DNA from: Streptomyces actuosus
GTDB lineage: Bacteria; Actinomycetota; Actinomycetes; Streptomycetales; Streptomycetaceae
Length of the DNA: 64,000 nt
Assembly: GCF_016921115.1 (NCBI RefSeq)
Contig: NZ_JAFFZS010000026.1
Coordinates: 1 to 64,000, forward strand
Reading direction: 5' to 3'
Under the pieces are notes generated by a model, which saw only the letters and a program-made list of their open reading frames with translations, was not told where the DNA came from and ran no database searches. Both the position numbers and the translations under genes were made by a program. Positions 7,845 to 16,901 of this stretch are shown piece after piece (the first letter of the stretch is position 1; each line of letters begins with the position of its first letter).

Positions 7845-9101
7845 ATGACGCTACGTCAAGGCCGGTTCGGCGCGGTCGCGCCGTCCGGCGCGTGCCGGTC
7901 CGCGCTGACGATCCTCGCAGCGCTCGGCGCACTGGCCGGTGCGGGCCTCACGGGGGCGGCACCGGCCAGTGCGCTGCAGGGGGCCGTCGCCCTCGCACCG
8001 GGCGTGGAGTACGGGCAGTTCGACATCACTGGGGTCGCGGGCGTGGCCCACGCCCATGTCCTGAGCGTGGATCTGCGCGACCCGCGGGTGCACCTCGGCC
8101 TGCTGTACCCCGGAACGGTGGCCGCACGGGCCCCCGTCTCCCGCCTGGCCGACGCCCAGGGCGCCGTGGCGGGGGTCAACGGGGACTTCTTCGACATCAC
8201 GGAGGTGCAGCACCCGGGCGTGGCGCCGACCGGCGCGACGGTGGGCCCGGCGATCGTGGACGGCAGGGAGCTGAAGGCGGCGGTACCGGTCGGCCAGCGC
8301 TTCGGCCCCGCGCCGCCGCCGGGCACCGGCACCGAGGACGTGCTCGGTGTCGGCACGGACGGGCGGGCCCGCATGGGCGGCCTCACCCTCGACGGCTCCG
8401 TCGGCACGCCCGGGGGACTGCTGCCCCTGCGCGGGCTGAACCAGTACGCGCTGCCGTTCGGCTCCGTCGGTGCCTTCACCTCGGACTGGGGCGGCGTCTC
8501 ACGGGCACGCGCCGTGTGCGGCACGGACACCGACCGGGCCGCCCCGTGCAGCACCGACACCTACGAGGTGACCGTCCGGGACGGCCGCGTGGTCGCCGCG
8601 GCCGACACCCCGGGCAGCGGCCCGATCCCGCCGGACGCCACTGTGCTCGTGGGCCGGGAGGCGGGCGCACAGCAGTTGCGGAAGCTGTCCGAGGGTGAGC
8701 CGGTGACGGTACGGCACCGACTGGTGGCCACGGACTCCCCGCTGCCGTACCGCTTCGCGCTCGGGGGCTGTCCGCTGCTCGCCGACGGCGAACCACTGCC
8801 GGGCCTGGACGATCGGGCGACCGCGGTGCGGACGGCCGTCGGCATCGCCGACGGCGGACGGCGTGTGCTGCTGCTCGCCCTGGACGGTGCCCCCGCGTAC
8901 CGGGCCGGGCTGACGATCGCCGAGGTCGCGGACACCCTCCGCGACCTGGGTGCGCAGGACGGTTTCGGTCTGGACGGCGGGGGGTCCTCCACACTCGTCG
9001 CCCGCGAGCCGGGCGCGGCGGCGGCCGCCGTCCGCAATCACCCCTCCGGGGGCACCGAGCGGTCGGTGCCCAACGGCATCGGCGTCTTCACCGCCGGGTG
9101 A
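7845..9101 (+). CDS. Secreted phosphodiester glycosidase family protein (NAGPA domain)
   Basis: A 418-residue protein with a signal peptide; cleavage is likely near residue 45 after a long Ala/Gly-rich hydrophobic stretch. The NAGPA/DUF2233 domain follows. Characteristic motifs are AGVNGDFFD, ALGGCPLL, FGLDGGGSSTLV and the C-terminal PNGIGVF. The mammalian relative removes GlcNAc from a phosphodiester; bacterial members are thought to act on cell-wall or exopolysaccharide phosphodiesters, but the substrate here is unknown. The ATG at 7845 follows AGGGGC. It appears monocistronic. Confidence 0.88.
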   Translation: MTLRQGRFGAVAPSGACRSALTILAALGALAGAGLTGAAPASALQGAVALAPGVEYGQFDITGVAGVAHAHVLSVDLRDPRVHLGLLYPGTVAARAPVSRLADAQGAVAGVNGDFFDITEVQHPGVAPTGATVGPAIVDGRELKAAVPVGQRFGPAPPPGTGTEDVLGVGTDGRARMGGLTLDGSVGTPGGLLPLRGLNQYALPFGSVGAFTSDWGGVSRARAVCGTDTDRAAPCSTDTYEVTVRDGRVVAAADTPGSGPIPPDATVLVGREAGAQQLRKLSEGEPVTVRHRLVATDSPLPYRFALGGCPLLADGEPLPGLDDRATAVRTAVGIADGGRRVLLLALDGAPAYRAGLTIAEVADTLRDLGAQDGFGLDGGGSSTLVAREPGAAAAAVRNHPSGGTERSVPNGIGVFTAG

Positions 9102-9242
9102 CCCGGCCCCGTCGGGGCAGCCACCGTCCGGACCGCCGGGCACCGGCCGGCCGACGAACACCCCGGACCCGTCCGCCCCACGGCCGTCCAGCCGACGAAC
9201 CGTGGCGCCCGGGGCCCGCCCTGCCGGCCCCCCGGCATCGGG

Positions 9243-9437
9243 TCAGGGATGCAGGCTGGAGACGATGTCCGCGGTGGCCGTGAGACCGCTGTGGATGGTG
9301 GGTGCGATGCTGCTGCTCGCCAGGTAGAAGCCGAGCAGCAGGCAGACCAGCGCGTGGGAGAACTTCAGTCCCCCGTTGCGCAGGAAGATCACCGCAAGGA
9401 TCAGGAGCAGCACCACCACAGAGATGGACACAGCCAT
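9243..9437 (-). CDS. Small hydrophobic membrane protein (64 aa)
   Basis: A 64-residue protein with two predicted transmembrane segments (about 5-22 and 30-52) separated by the short polar turn RNGGLKFSH. The AGGAGG ribosome site directly upstream of ATG 9437 is near-perfect, strong support for translation despite the size. No family recognised. The ~295 bp upstream (9438-9732) contain no credible gene; an imperfect hairpin at about 9679-9715 may end transcription of the leftward dehydrogenase operon. Confidence 0.8.
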   Translation of the reverse strand: MAVSISVVVLLLILAVIFLRNGGLKFSHALVCLLLGFYLASSSIAPTIHSGLTATADIVSSLHP

Positions 9438-9732
9438 CGTCAACCTCCTCCGCCACGCCGGCACGTCCGGTTCACGGTGTTCGGCCGCAAGTGTGGCGTA
9501 GCGAAGGGTTCGTCCGGGCGGCTGACCTGTCCCCCGAACGTGTGATGTCCACGCCGACCGGCCGCACGCGCCGGAGAGACCCGGCACCGGCGCGCGCGGT
9601 CGGCACACCCCGCACCACGAGGTCGGCGCCCCGGCATCCCACTGAGCGTCCCGGCCCCCGATCCCCGCGCCAGAACCGGGAAGGCCCGCCCGAAGTCGCC
9701 GGACGGGCTTCGCGGAGACGTCGTCGGGGACG

Positions 9733-10818
9733 TCAGGGGGCGCGGAGGTCGACCAGTTCGGCCAGGGCCTCACGGTGGGCGCCCGCGGTGCCGTACGCGA
9801 TCGAGTCGGCCTTGGCCCGCTTCAGATGGAGGTGGGCGGGGTGCTCCCAGGTCATGCCGATCCCGCCGTGCAGTTGCAGCGCCTCCTCCGCGGCGCGGAC
9901 GGCGACCGGGCCGGCACAGGCCTGGGCGACCGCCACCGCGACATCGGTGTCGTCGCCGGTCGTCAGGGCGTCGGCGGCATTGCGGGCGGCGGCGCGGAGA
10001 CCGACGACCTCCAGCCACAGCTCGGCGAGCCGGTGCTTGAGGGCCTGGAAGCCGCCGACGGGCCGGTTGAACTGCTTGCGCTCCTTCAGATACCGGACCG
10101 TCTCGGTCAGCGCCCAGTCGGCGAGGCCGAGTTGCTCGGAGGCGAGCAGGCCGGCGCCGGCGCGCAGGGCGCGGTGGACGGCCGGGGCGGCGTCGCCGAG
10201 GCGACGCGCACCCGCTGCACCGTCCAGGACCACCCGGGCCACCGGACGGGTCAGGTCCAGCGACGTCTGCGGGACGATGGTCGCACTGCCGGCGGACAGC
10301 GCGTACAACCCGCCGTCGTCCCCGGGGACGAGCAGCAGGTCGGCGAAGGCCGCGTCCGCGATGCCGGTCAGCTCCCCGCGCAGGACGCCGTCCTCGACCC
10401 GTGCGGTCGGGAAGGAGGCTCCGGGAGCGGTGTGCAGGGAGACGCAGAGCGCGCCGACCACGGTTCCGGTCGCCAGCTGGGACAGCAGGTCGTCCGCTCC
10501 GCACTCCAGCAGCGCCTCGGTGGCCACGACAGCACTCGTCAGGAACGGCACGGGCGCGGCCCACCGGCCCAGCTCCTCCAGGACGACGGCGGCCTCCCGG
10601 TGCGTGGCACCCTGGCCGTCCAGTTCCTCGGGGATCAGCAGGCCGGCCAGGCCCATGCCCTCCGTGAGCGCCTTCCACGCCGCGACGTCGTGCGGCGCGT
10701 CCGACTCCGTACGGGCGATCAGCCCTGCCGCGTCGCAGTGGTCCGCGAGCAGGTCCCGCACGGCGGCGCGCAGCGCCTCTTCCTCCTCCGTGTACAGCAG
10801 GTCGGGCTGGGTGCTCAT
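9733..10818 (-). CDS. Acyl-CoA dehydrogenase, shorter partner subunit of a pair
   Basis: A 361-residue flavoprotein of the acyl-CoA dehydrogenase superfamily. It has the N-terminal helical domain, a reduced middle beta domain and the C-terminal block LQLHGGIGMTWEHPAHLHLKR. It lacks an obvious copy of the catalytic-glutamate segment found in its neighbour. ATG 10818 overlaps that neighbour's stop (ATGA). In actinobacteria, such adjacent unequal pairs often form heterotetramers in which only one partner is catalytic, as in steroid/CoA-ester degradation. The substrate is not deducible, but the co-encoded MDR reductase suggests an acyl-CoA catabolic role. Confidence 0.88.
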   Translation of the reverse strand: MSTQPDLLYTEEEEALRAAVRDLLADHCDAAGLIARTESDAPHDVAAWKALTEGMGLAGLLIPEELDGQGATHREAAVVLEELGRWAAPVPFLTSAVVATEALLECGADDLLSQLATGTVVGALCVSLHTAPGASFPTARVEDGVLRGELTGIADAAFADLLLVPGDDGGLYALSAGSATIVPQTSLDLTRPVARVVLDGAAGARRLGDAAPAVHRALRAGAGLLASEQLGLADWALTETVRYLKERKQFNRPVGGFQALKHRLAELWLEVVGLRAAARNAADALTTGDDTDVAVAVAQACAGPVAVRAAEEALQLHGGIGMTWEHPAHLHLKRAKADSIAYGTAGAHREALAELVDLRAP

Positions 10819-11996
10819 CGGGCCAGGTCCTTCCAGGCGACGTCCTTGTCGGTGCGCGGCTCGGCGGGCAGGCCGAGGACGCGTTCGGCGACGATGTTCA
10901 GCAGGACCTCGCTGGTCCCGCCCTCGATGCTGTTGCCCTTGGAGCGCAGGTAGCGGTAGCCGGCCTCGCGGCCGGTGAAGTCGACCAGCTCCGGGCGGCG
11001 CATGGTCCAGTCGTCGTACAGCAGGCCCTCCTCCCCGAGGAGTTCCACCTCCAGGCCGCTGATCTCCTGGTTGAGGCGGGCGAAGGCGAGCTTCATCCCG
11101 GAACCCTCGGGGCCGGGCTGGCCGACGGCGAGTTGCTGGCGCAGCCGCTCGCCGGTGAGTCGGACGACCTCGGCCTCGACCCAGAGCTTCAGCAGTCGCT
11201 GGTGCGCGTCGTGGGTGCGCAGCTCGGGACGCTCCCGCCAGGTGGCGGAGATCGGGCCGATCATGCCGCCCTCGCGGGGGATGCGCATGCCGCCGATGGA
11301 GACGCGCTCGTTCATCAGGGTCGTCTGTGCGACGCGCCAGCCGTCGCCGATCTCGCCGAGACGACGGTCGTCGGGGATGCGGACGTCGGTGAGGAAGACC
11401 TCGTTGAACTCGGCCTCACCGGTGATCTGCCGCAGCGGGCGGACCTCGACGCCCGGGTCGGTCATGTCGCAGATGAAGTAGGTGATGCCCCGGTGCTTGG
11501 GTACGTCCGGGTCGGTGCGGGCGATGAGGATGGCCCAGCGCGCCACGTGGGCGCTGGACGTCCACACCTTCTGCCCGTTGACCACCCAGGTGTCGCCCTC
11601 GCGCACGGCGCGCGTACCCAGGGCGGCCAGGTCGGAGCCGGCTCCGGGTTCACTGAAGAGCTGGCACCAGACCTCCTCCCCGGTCCACAGGGGCCTGAGG
11701 TAGCGGCGCTTCTGTTCCTCGGTTCCGTAGCGCAGGACGGTCGGGGCGGCCATGCCGAGGCCGATGCCGATGCGCCGCGGGTCGTTGTCGGGGGCTCCCG
11801 CGGCCTGGAGTTCGGCGTCCACGACGGCTTGGAGGGTCCGTGAGGCCCCCAGCCCGCCGAGCCCCTCGGGGAAGTGCACCCAGGCCAGTCCCGCGTCGAA
11901 CCGGGCGCGCAGGAAGTCGAGGCGGTCGGTGGTGGCGGGCGGATGGGCGGCCAGGAACTCCCTGGTCCGGCTGCGCAGTTCCTCGGCATCGGTCAT
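10815..11996 (-). CDS. Acyl-CoA dehydrogenase, probable catalytic partner
   Basis: A 393-residue acyl-CoA dehydrogenase that introduces an alpha,beta double bond into an acyl-CoA using FAD. Hallmarks: the CQLFSEPGAGSDLA signature, VNGQKVWTSSA, and the C-terminal SKGNSIEGGTSEVLLN segment carrying the likely active-site Glu. It overlaps both neighbours by four bases (ATGA on each side), so translation of the reductase and both dehydrogenases should be coupled. Length and motifs are normal for the FadE family. Confidence 0.92.
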   Translation of the reverse strand: MTDAEELRSRTREFLAAHPPATTDRLDFLRARFDAGLAWVHFPEGLGGLGASRTLQAVVDAELQAAGAPDNDPRRIGIGLGMAAPTVLRYGTEEQKRRYLRPLWTGEEVWCQLFSEPGAGSDLAALGTRAVREGDTWVVNGQKVWTSSAHVARWAILIARTDPDVPKHRGITYFICDMTDPGVEVRPLRQITGEAEFNEVFLTDVRIPDDRRLGEIGDGWRVAQTTLMNERVSIGGMRIPREGGMIGPISATWRERPELRTHDAHQRLLKLWVEAEVVRLTGERLRQQLAVGQPGPEGSGMKLAFARLNQEISGLEVELLGEEGLLYDDWTMRRPELVDFTGREAGYRYLRSKGNSIEGGTSEVLLNIVAERVLGLPAEPRTDKDVAWKDLAR

Positions 11997-12964
11997 GCCG
12001 CGGCTCCCTTCTCCGGGACGACGGCGACCCGGCCGGTGGTCACGCCGTCGGCGACGCGCTGCACGGCGCTCGCGGCGGCGTCCAGGGGCACGCGCTCGCT
12101 CACCAGCGGCTTGACGGCGCCCCGGGCGGCCAGTTCGGTGAGCTGTTCGTGGCAGTGCCGGACCAGCTTCGGGTTCTTGGTGTTGTACAGGCCCCAGTGC
12201 AGGCCCAGGATCGAGTAGTTCTTGACCAGGGCGTGGTTCAGAGCCGGGCTGGGGATGGTGCCGCCGGCGAAGCCGACGACCACGATCCGGCCCTCGAAGG
12301 CGACGACCTTGGCGGACTGGGCGTAGGCCGTCCCACCGACCGGGTCGTAGACGACGTCGACGCCCCGGCCCCCGGTGGCGTCCTTCACCGCGGCGACGAC
12401 GTCCTCGCCGCGCCGGTCGATCACGACGTCGCAGCCGAGTTCCCGGGCGACGGCGGCCTTCTCCGCCCCACCGACGACCCCGATGACGGTCGCGCCCGCA
12501 GCCTTGCCCAGCTGCACGGCCGCGCTGCCGACCCCTCCGGCGGCGGCGTGGACCAGCAGGGTCTCGCCGGCTTCCAGGTGGGCCCGGCGGTGCAGGCCGA
12601 ACCAGCCCGTCTGGTAGCCGACGTGCAGGGCGGCGGCCTCGGCGTCGTCCAGCGTCTCGGGCGCGGGCAGGAGGGCGGCGGCGTCGGCGACGGCGTACTC
12701 GGCGAAGCCACCGTGGGGCAGAGCCGGATTGGCGATCACGCGGCGGCCGTCCTCGGTCTCGCCGCAGATCTCCACGCCGGGCGTGAACGGCAGCGGGGGT
12801 CGGATCTGGTATTGACCCCGGCACAGCAGCGCGTCCGGGAAGTTGATGTTGGCGGCGCGCACCTTGAGCAGGACCTGGCCGTCACCGGGCGTGGGCCGCT
12901 GGACGTCCTCGAGTCGCATCACCTCGCCCGGCTCGCCGTTCACGTGCACTTGCCATGCCTGCAT
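11993..12964 (-). CDS. NADPH:quinone reductase-type MDR oxidoreductase
   Basis: A 323-residue zinc-independent medium-chain dehydrogenase/reductase. The GroES-like domain fills the N-terminal ~120 residues. The Rossmann fold follows with the NADP-binding HAAAGGVGSAAVQLGKAAGA loop and GVDVVYDPVGG. Zinc-ligand cysteines are absent, placing it with quinone or enoyl reductases. ATG 12964 is preceded by GGAGG at six bases. It is the first gene of a three-gene unit with two acyl-CoA dehydrogenases, so an enoyl-thioester or enone substrate is plausible. Confidence 0.9.
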   Translation of the reverse strand: MQAWQVHVNGEPGEVMRLEDVQRPTPGDGQVLLKVRAANINFPDALLCRGQYQIRPPLPFTPGVEICGETEDGRRVIANPALPHGGFAEYAVADAAALLPAPETLDDAEAAALHVGYQTGWFGLHRRAHLEAGETLLVHAAAGGVGSAAVQLGKAAGATVIGVVGGAEKAAVARELGCDVVIDRRGEDVVAAVKDATGGRGVDVVYDPVGGTAYAQSAKVVAFEGRIVVVGFAGGTIPSPALNHALVKNYSILGLHWGLYNTKNPKLVRHCHEQLTELAARGAVKPLVSERVPLDAAASAVQRVADGVTTGRVAVVPEKGAAA

Positions 12965-13007
12965 GCGGTGCCTCCACGCGACTGCTTCGTCCGACGGGTC
13001 TCTGGGC

Positions 13008-13024
13008 ATACTAAGCGGTCGCTT
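13008..13024 (-). promoter_or_regulatory. Probable -10 element overlapped by an AAGCG/CGCTT operator
   Basis: On the minus strand TAGTAT (13008-13013) reads as a good -10 for the reductase/dehydrogenase operon. It abuts the inverted repeat AAGCG-GT-CGCTT (13013-13024). Such overlap suits repression. AAGCG..CGCTT cores are common in TetR-type operators of fatty-acid genes; the regulator itself is not identified. Confidence 0.45.
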
Positions 13025-13049
13025 GCCCATCAGGGAACAGTCGCGTGGG

Positions 13050-13622
13050 TCACGTGCGCGCCGGCCGCGCCCGGACGTGCATCCGCTCCCCCTGCGGCCC
13101 GAACAGGCTGAGGAACTCCACCGGTCCCTCACCGGTCGAACCGAACCAGTGCGGCACCCGGGTGTCGAACTCCGCGGCCTCCCCGGCGGTGAGCACGACG
13201 TCGTGCTCACCCAGCACGAGCCGCAGCTTCCCGGACAGCACGTACAGCCACTCGTACCCCTCGTGAGTACGCGGGTCCGGCTCCGCCCTGCGCCGCGGCT
13301 CGACCATCTTGTAGGCCTGGAGCCCGCCCGGCTGGCGGGTCAGCGGGAACACGGTCCGCCCGTACCGCTGGATCGGCTCGGCCCTCACCCTGGGGTCACC
13401 CACGGCGGGCGCGCCGACCAGTTCGTCCAGCGGCAGGCCGTGGGCCCGGGCGATCGGCAGGAGCAGCTCCAGGCTCGGCCTGCGCAGGCCGGACTCCAGC
13501 CGCGACAGGGTGCTGACGGAGATGCCGGTCGCCTCGGACAGCGCCGCGAGCGTCACCTCCCGCTCCTTGCGTATCCGCCGCAGCCTCGGGCCCACGCCCG
13601 CGAGTACCTCGTCCGTGGTCAT
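13050..13622 (-). CDS. XRE-family regulator with C-terminal cupin domain
   Basis: A 190-residue protein with a helix-turn-helix at about 10-65 (TLAALSEATGISVSTLSRLESG) and a small-molecule-sensing cupin at about 110-180 (THEGYEWLYVLSGKLRLVLG). The family regulates adjacent metabolic or detoxification genes. It is divergent from an FAD oxidoreductase, the likeliest target. ATG 13622 is chosen because a promoter lies 6 bp upstream and no ribosome site exists, indicating a leaderless transcript. Confidence 0.9.
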   Translation of the reverse strand: MTTDEVLAGVGPRLRRIRKEREVTLAALSEATGISVSTLSRLESGLRRPSLELLLPIARAHGLPLDELVGAPAVGDPRVRAEPIQRYGRTVFPLTRQPGGLQAYKMVEPRRRAEPDPRTHEGYEWLYVLSGKLRLVLGEHDVVLTAGEAAEFDTRVPHWFGSTGEGPVEFLSLFGPQGERMHVRARPART

Positions 13623-13628
13623 GGGCGT

Positions 13629-13657
13629 ATTGCAGGTTCGGCAACTTCGATTGTCAA
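13629..13657 (-). promoter_or_regulatory. Leaderless promoter of the XRE-cupin gene
   Basis: On the minus strand, TTGACA (13652-13657) is a perfect -35. A 17-bp spacer separates it from TGCAAT (13629-13634), a reasonable -10. Six bases then lead to the ATG at 13622, so transcription should start at or next to the A of the start codon. No ribosome site fits in between. Confidence 0.6.
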
Positions 13658-13843
13658 TCCCGCGGTGCGTGGGCGAGCCTCCCTGGAGGAGGTGGTGGGC
13701 ACGGCGGAGGCGGCCGACCGCCGGGGTCCCCGGGCGCCGGCACACCGCACGGCCCGACCGTCACCCACCGCACGACCGGACCGCACCGCACACCCGAGCC
13801 GCACGACACGGCCGGACCGCACCACACGACAGGAGCGCACCCC

Positions 13844-14854
13844 GTGGCAGGACCCCTGGACATGGCAGAAGCCCGCGACACGACCGGCCCGCAGGCCGGA
13901 AGCGGCCGGTACGAGGTGATCGTCGTGGGAGGCGGAGCGGCCGGGCTGTCCGCCGCGCTCGTCCTGGGCCGGGCACGCCGCCGCACCCTGGTCGTCGACG
14001 CGGGCGAACCCCGCAACGCGCCGGCGGCGCACATGCAGGGCCTTCTCTCGCGGGACGGGATGCCGCCCGCGCAGTTCCTGGCCGCGGGGCGCGAGGAGGT
14101 GGCCCGCTACGGCGTGGAGCTGCGCCGCGGGAGCGCGGTGGACGTGAGCCGGTCCGACGGGAGCACGCCCTTCACCGTGACGCTGGCGAGCGGTCGGTCG
14201 GTCCGCTCCCGGCACCTGGTGGTCGCGACCGGGCTCAAGGACGAGCTGCCCACCGTGCCGGGCGTCGCCGAGCGGTTCGGGCGGGACGTCCTCCACTGCC
14301 CGTACTGCCACGGCTGGGAGGTGCGCGACCAGGCGTTCGGGGTGCTCGCGACGAGCCCGCTGAGCGTGCACCAGGCACTGATGGTCACCCAGTGGTCCAA
14401 GGACGTGACGCTGTTCCTGCACACGGTCGCGGAGCAGGAACTCCCCGAGGAGGACCGGCGACGGCTGGCGGTGGCCGGGGTGACGGTCGTACCGGGTGAG
14501 GTGGCCGGGCTCGTGACGGAGGAGGACCGGCTGACCGGAGTACGGCTGGCGGACGGGACGGTGCACCGGCGCGAGGCGGTGTTCACGGCGCCGCGCGCCG
14601 TCCCGCAGACGAGCCTGCTGGAGCGACTGGGCGCCGAGATGCGGGAGACGCCGTTCGGCGCGTACCCCGTGATCGACGAGCGAGGCCTGACGAGCGTGCC
14701 GGGGCTGTGGGCGGCGGGCAACGCGTCCGGCTTCGCCGAACAGGTCGTCAACGCCGCGAGCCGCGGCTGTCGGGCGGGCGCGGCGATCAACGGGGAGCTG
14801 CTGTTCGCCGACCTGGACGCGGCCGTTGAGGCCCAACAGGCCGAACGGGCCTGA
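13844..14854 (+). CDS. FAD/NAD(P)-dependent oxidoreductase, thioredoxin-reductase-like
   Basis: A 336-residue two-dinucleotide-binding flavoprotein. The FAD motif VIVVGGGAAGLSAALVLGRA lies near residue 25. HCPYCHGWEVRD at about 147-158 replaces the canonical CATC with CPYC, as in non-canonical thioredoxin-reductase-like proteins. The C-terminal GLWAAGNASGFAEQVVNAAS closes the FAD site. It probably reduces or oxidises a small-molecule dithiol or disulfide; the partner is unknown. GTG 13844 has AGGAG nine bases upstream; ATG 13862 is an alternative. It is divergent from the XRE-cupin regulator. Confidence 0.88.
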   Translation: MAGPLDMAEARDTTGPQAGSGRYEVIVVGGGAAGLSAALVLGRARRRTLVVDAGEPRNAPAAHMQGLLSRDGMPPAQFLAAGREEVARYGVELRRGSAVDVSRSDGSTPFTVTLASGRSVRSRHLVVATGLKDELPTVPGVAERFGRDVLHCPYCHGWEVRDQAFGVLATSPLSVHQALMVTQWSKDVTLFLHTVAEQELPEEDRRRLAVAGVTVVPGEVAGLVTEEDRLTGVRLADGTVHRREAVFTAPRAVPQTSLLERLGAEMRETPFGAYPVIDERGLTSVPGLWAAGNASGFAEQVVNAASRGCRAGAAINGELLFADLDAAVEAQQAERA

Positions 14855-15362
14855 GACGGGGACGGCTCTCGCCCGGAGGTCGGCGTCGCCGCCAGGGAAG
14901 CGGCCCGGGCCCGGAAACCGCCCACGCCGCCAACGGAGAACGGGCGCCCCGACGCCGGACGCGCCGACGCCGTACGGCGTCCGCGGGGAGAACCGGACCG
15001 CCGGACGCGGCGTCCGGACCGCCGGGCGCGGGCACCGGACCACGCGGCGTGAGGGTGCCTGACCGCCGAGGCAGGGCATCGGGCCACCGGGCGGGAGCTG
15101 CGCCGCGCCTCCCAGGGCGCGACGCGGCCGGACGGACGGGGGCGGTGACGCGGCGCGCCGGACGGGGACGAGACACCGGGCCGCACGACACACACGGCAC
15201 AGTCGACCGGACGACGGGCACGGCACCGACCGGACGACGGCGGCAGCCCGGCCGGCCGCTGCGAGGGCTGCGAGGGCTGCGACCCAGCCGTCGCAGCGGC
15301 ACACTCCGACCCGTCCGCGTGGCCCGGGTGTGCCCCGGCCCGCGGCGTTGCACCATGGCTGC
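14855..15362. other. 508-bp gene-less spacer with palindromes
   Basis: No credible gene on either strand; open frames here are low-complexity. It holds a perfect 16-bp palindrome at 14966-14981 (GACGCCGTACGGCGTC) and a stem-loop at 15001-15017 (CCGGACGC-G-GCGTCCGG). Either could end transcription from the oxidoreductase. The rest is simple CCGGAC/ACGACGG-rich sequence. Confidence 0.6.
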
Positions 15363-16901
15363 ATGCTGCTGCACCGGCTCGCCGAGGTGTCCGGGGAGGT
15401 CGCCGCGACCGCCGCGCGCTCCCGCAAGACGGCTCTGCTCGCCGAGTTGTTCGGGGACGCGGAGGCCGACGACGTGCCGATCGTGATCCCGTATCTGGCC
15501 GGACGGCTGCCGCAGGGACGGCTCGGGGTCGGTCGGAGAGTGCTCGGGCGCCCGGTCCCGCCGGCCGCCGAGCCCTCCCTCACGGTGCGTGAGGTCGACG
15601 CGCGCCTCACCGAGCTGGGCAAAGTGTCGGGGCCGGGATCCCAGGCGGAGCGGTCCCGGATCGTCGGCGAGCTGATGGGCGCGGCCACCGCGACCGAGCA
15701 GCGCTTCCTGCTCGGCCTGCTCACGGGGGAGGTGCGGCAGGGCGCCCTGGACGCCGTCGCCGTGGAGGGGCTGGCCCGGGCGACAAGTGCGGACCCGGCC
15801 GCGGTCCGCCGCGCGGTGATGCTGGCCGGATCGCTCCAGGCGGTGGCGCGGGCACTGCTCGCCGACGGGCCCGGGGCACTGGAGGGGTTCCGGCTGACCG
15901 TCGGCCGTCCGGTGCTGCCGATGCTGGCGCACAGCGCCTCCTCGGTCGCCGAGGCGGTGGAGAAGCTGGGCTCCTGTGCGGTGGAGGAGAAGCTGGACGG
16001 CATCCGCGTGCAGGTCCACCGGGACGGCGACACCGTGCGGATCCACACCCGCACGCTGGACGACATCACCGACCGGCTGCCCGAGGTCGGCGCCGCCGCG
16101 CTGGGGCTGGCGGGCGAGCGGTTCATCCTGGACGGCGAGGTGCTGTCCTTCGACGCGGGCGGCCGGCCCCGTTCCTTCCAGGAGACGGCGGGCCGGGTCG
16201 GCTCCCGGGTGGATGTGGCGCGGGCGGCCCGGGAGGTGCCCGTCGCCCCGGTCTTCTTCGACGTGCTGTCGGTCGACGGGCAGGACCTGCTGGACCTGCC
16301 CTTCGCCGAACGGCACGCGCGGCTGGCCCGGCTGGTGCCGGAGCCGATGCGGGTGCGCCGCACGGTGGCCTCGGGCACCGGCGGCGCCGCCGAGGCGGAA
16401 CGCTTCCTCGCCGAGACCCTGGCCCGCGGGCACGAGGGCGTCGTCGTCAAGGCGCTCGACGCCCCCTACAGCGCGGGGCGGCGCGGGGCGTCCTGGCTGA
16501 AGGTCAAACCCGTCCACACCCTCGACCTGGTGGTCCTGGCCGCCGAGTGGGGCCACGGCCGCCGCGCGGGCCTGCTGTCCAACCTCCACCTGGGCGCCCG
16601 AACCGCCGACGGCGGGTTCGCCATGCTCGGCAAGACGTTCAAGGGCATGACCGACGCGATGCTCGCGTGGCAGACCGAGCGCCTGGGCCGGCTCGCCGTC
16701 GGGGACGACGGCCACGTGGTCACCGTACGGCCCGAGCTGGTCGTCGAGATCGCCTACGACGGCCTCCAGCGCTCCACCCGCTACCCGGCCGGTGTCACGC
16801 TCCGCTTCGCCCGCGTGGTCCGCTACCGGGAGGACAAGCGGCCCGAGGACGCCGACACGGTCGCCACGCTGCTCGCCGCCCACCCGGAGGTGCGGCCGTG
16901 A
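15363..16901 (+). CDS. ATP-dependent DNA ligase
   Basis: A 512-residue eukaryal/archaeal-type ligase, additional to the NAD-dependent LigA expected elsewhere. A DNA-binding N-terminal domain (about 1-190) is followed by the adenylation domain with motif I EEKLDGIRVQ (catalytic Lys210). An OB domain follows, containing the SWLKVKP and EIAYDGLQ blocks. It seals nicks via a lysyl-AMP intermediate, probably in repair. ATG 15363 gives the domain its normal start. The last four bases overlap the NUDIX gene (GTGA), suggesting coupling. Confidence 0.93.
   Translation: MLLHRLAEVSGEVAATAARSRKTALLAELFGDAEADDVPIVIPYLAGRLPQGRLGVGRRVLGRPVPPAAEPSLTVREVDARLTELGKVSGPGSQAERSRIVGELMGAATATEQRFLLGLLTGEVRQGALDAVAVEGLARATSADPAAVRRAVMLAGSLQAVARALLADGPGALEGFRLTVGRPVLPMLAHSASSVAEAVEKLGSCAVEEKLDGIRVQVHRDGDTVRIHTRTLDDITDRLPEVGAAALGLAGERFILDGEVLSFDAGGRPRSFQETAGRVGSRVDVARAAREVPVAPVFFDVLSVDGQDLLDLPFAERHARLARLVPEPMRVRRTVASGTGGAAEAERFLAETLARGHEGVVVKALDAPYSAGRRGASWLKVKPVHTLDLVVLAAEWGHGRRAGLLSNLHLGARTADGGFAMLGKTFKGMTDAMLAWQTERLGRLAVGDDGHVVTVRPELVVEIAYDGLQRSTRYPAGVTLRFARVVRYREDKRPEDADTVATLLAAHPEVRP

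Noticed and set aside
13619..16450. 943-codon open frame on the minus strand
   Set aside because: Runs antisense through the FAD oxidoreductase and DNA ligase, whose domains are intact; composition is Arg/Ser/Pro-rich with no domain. An artefact of high GC.
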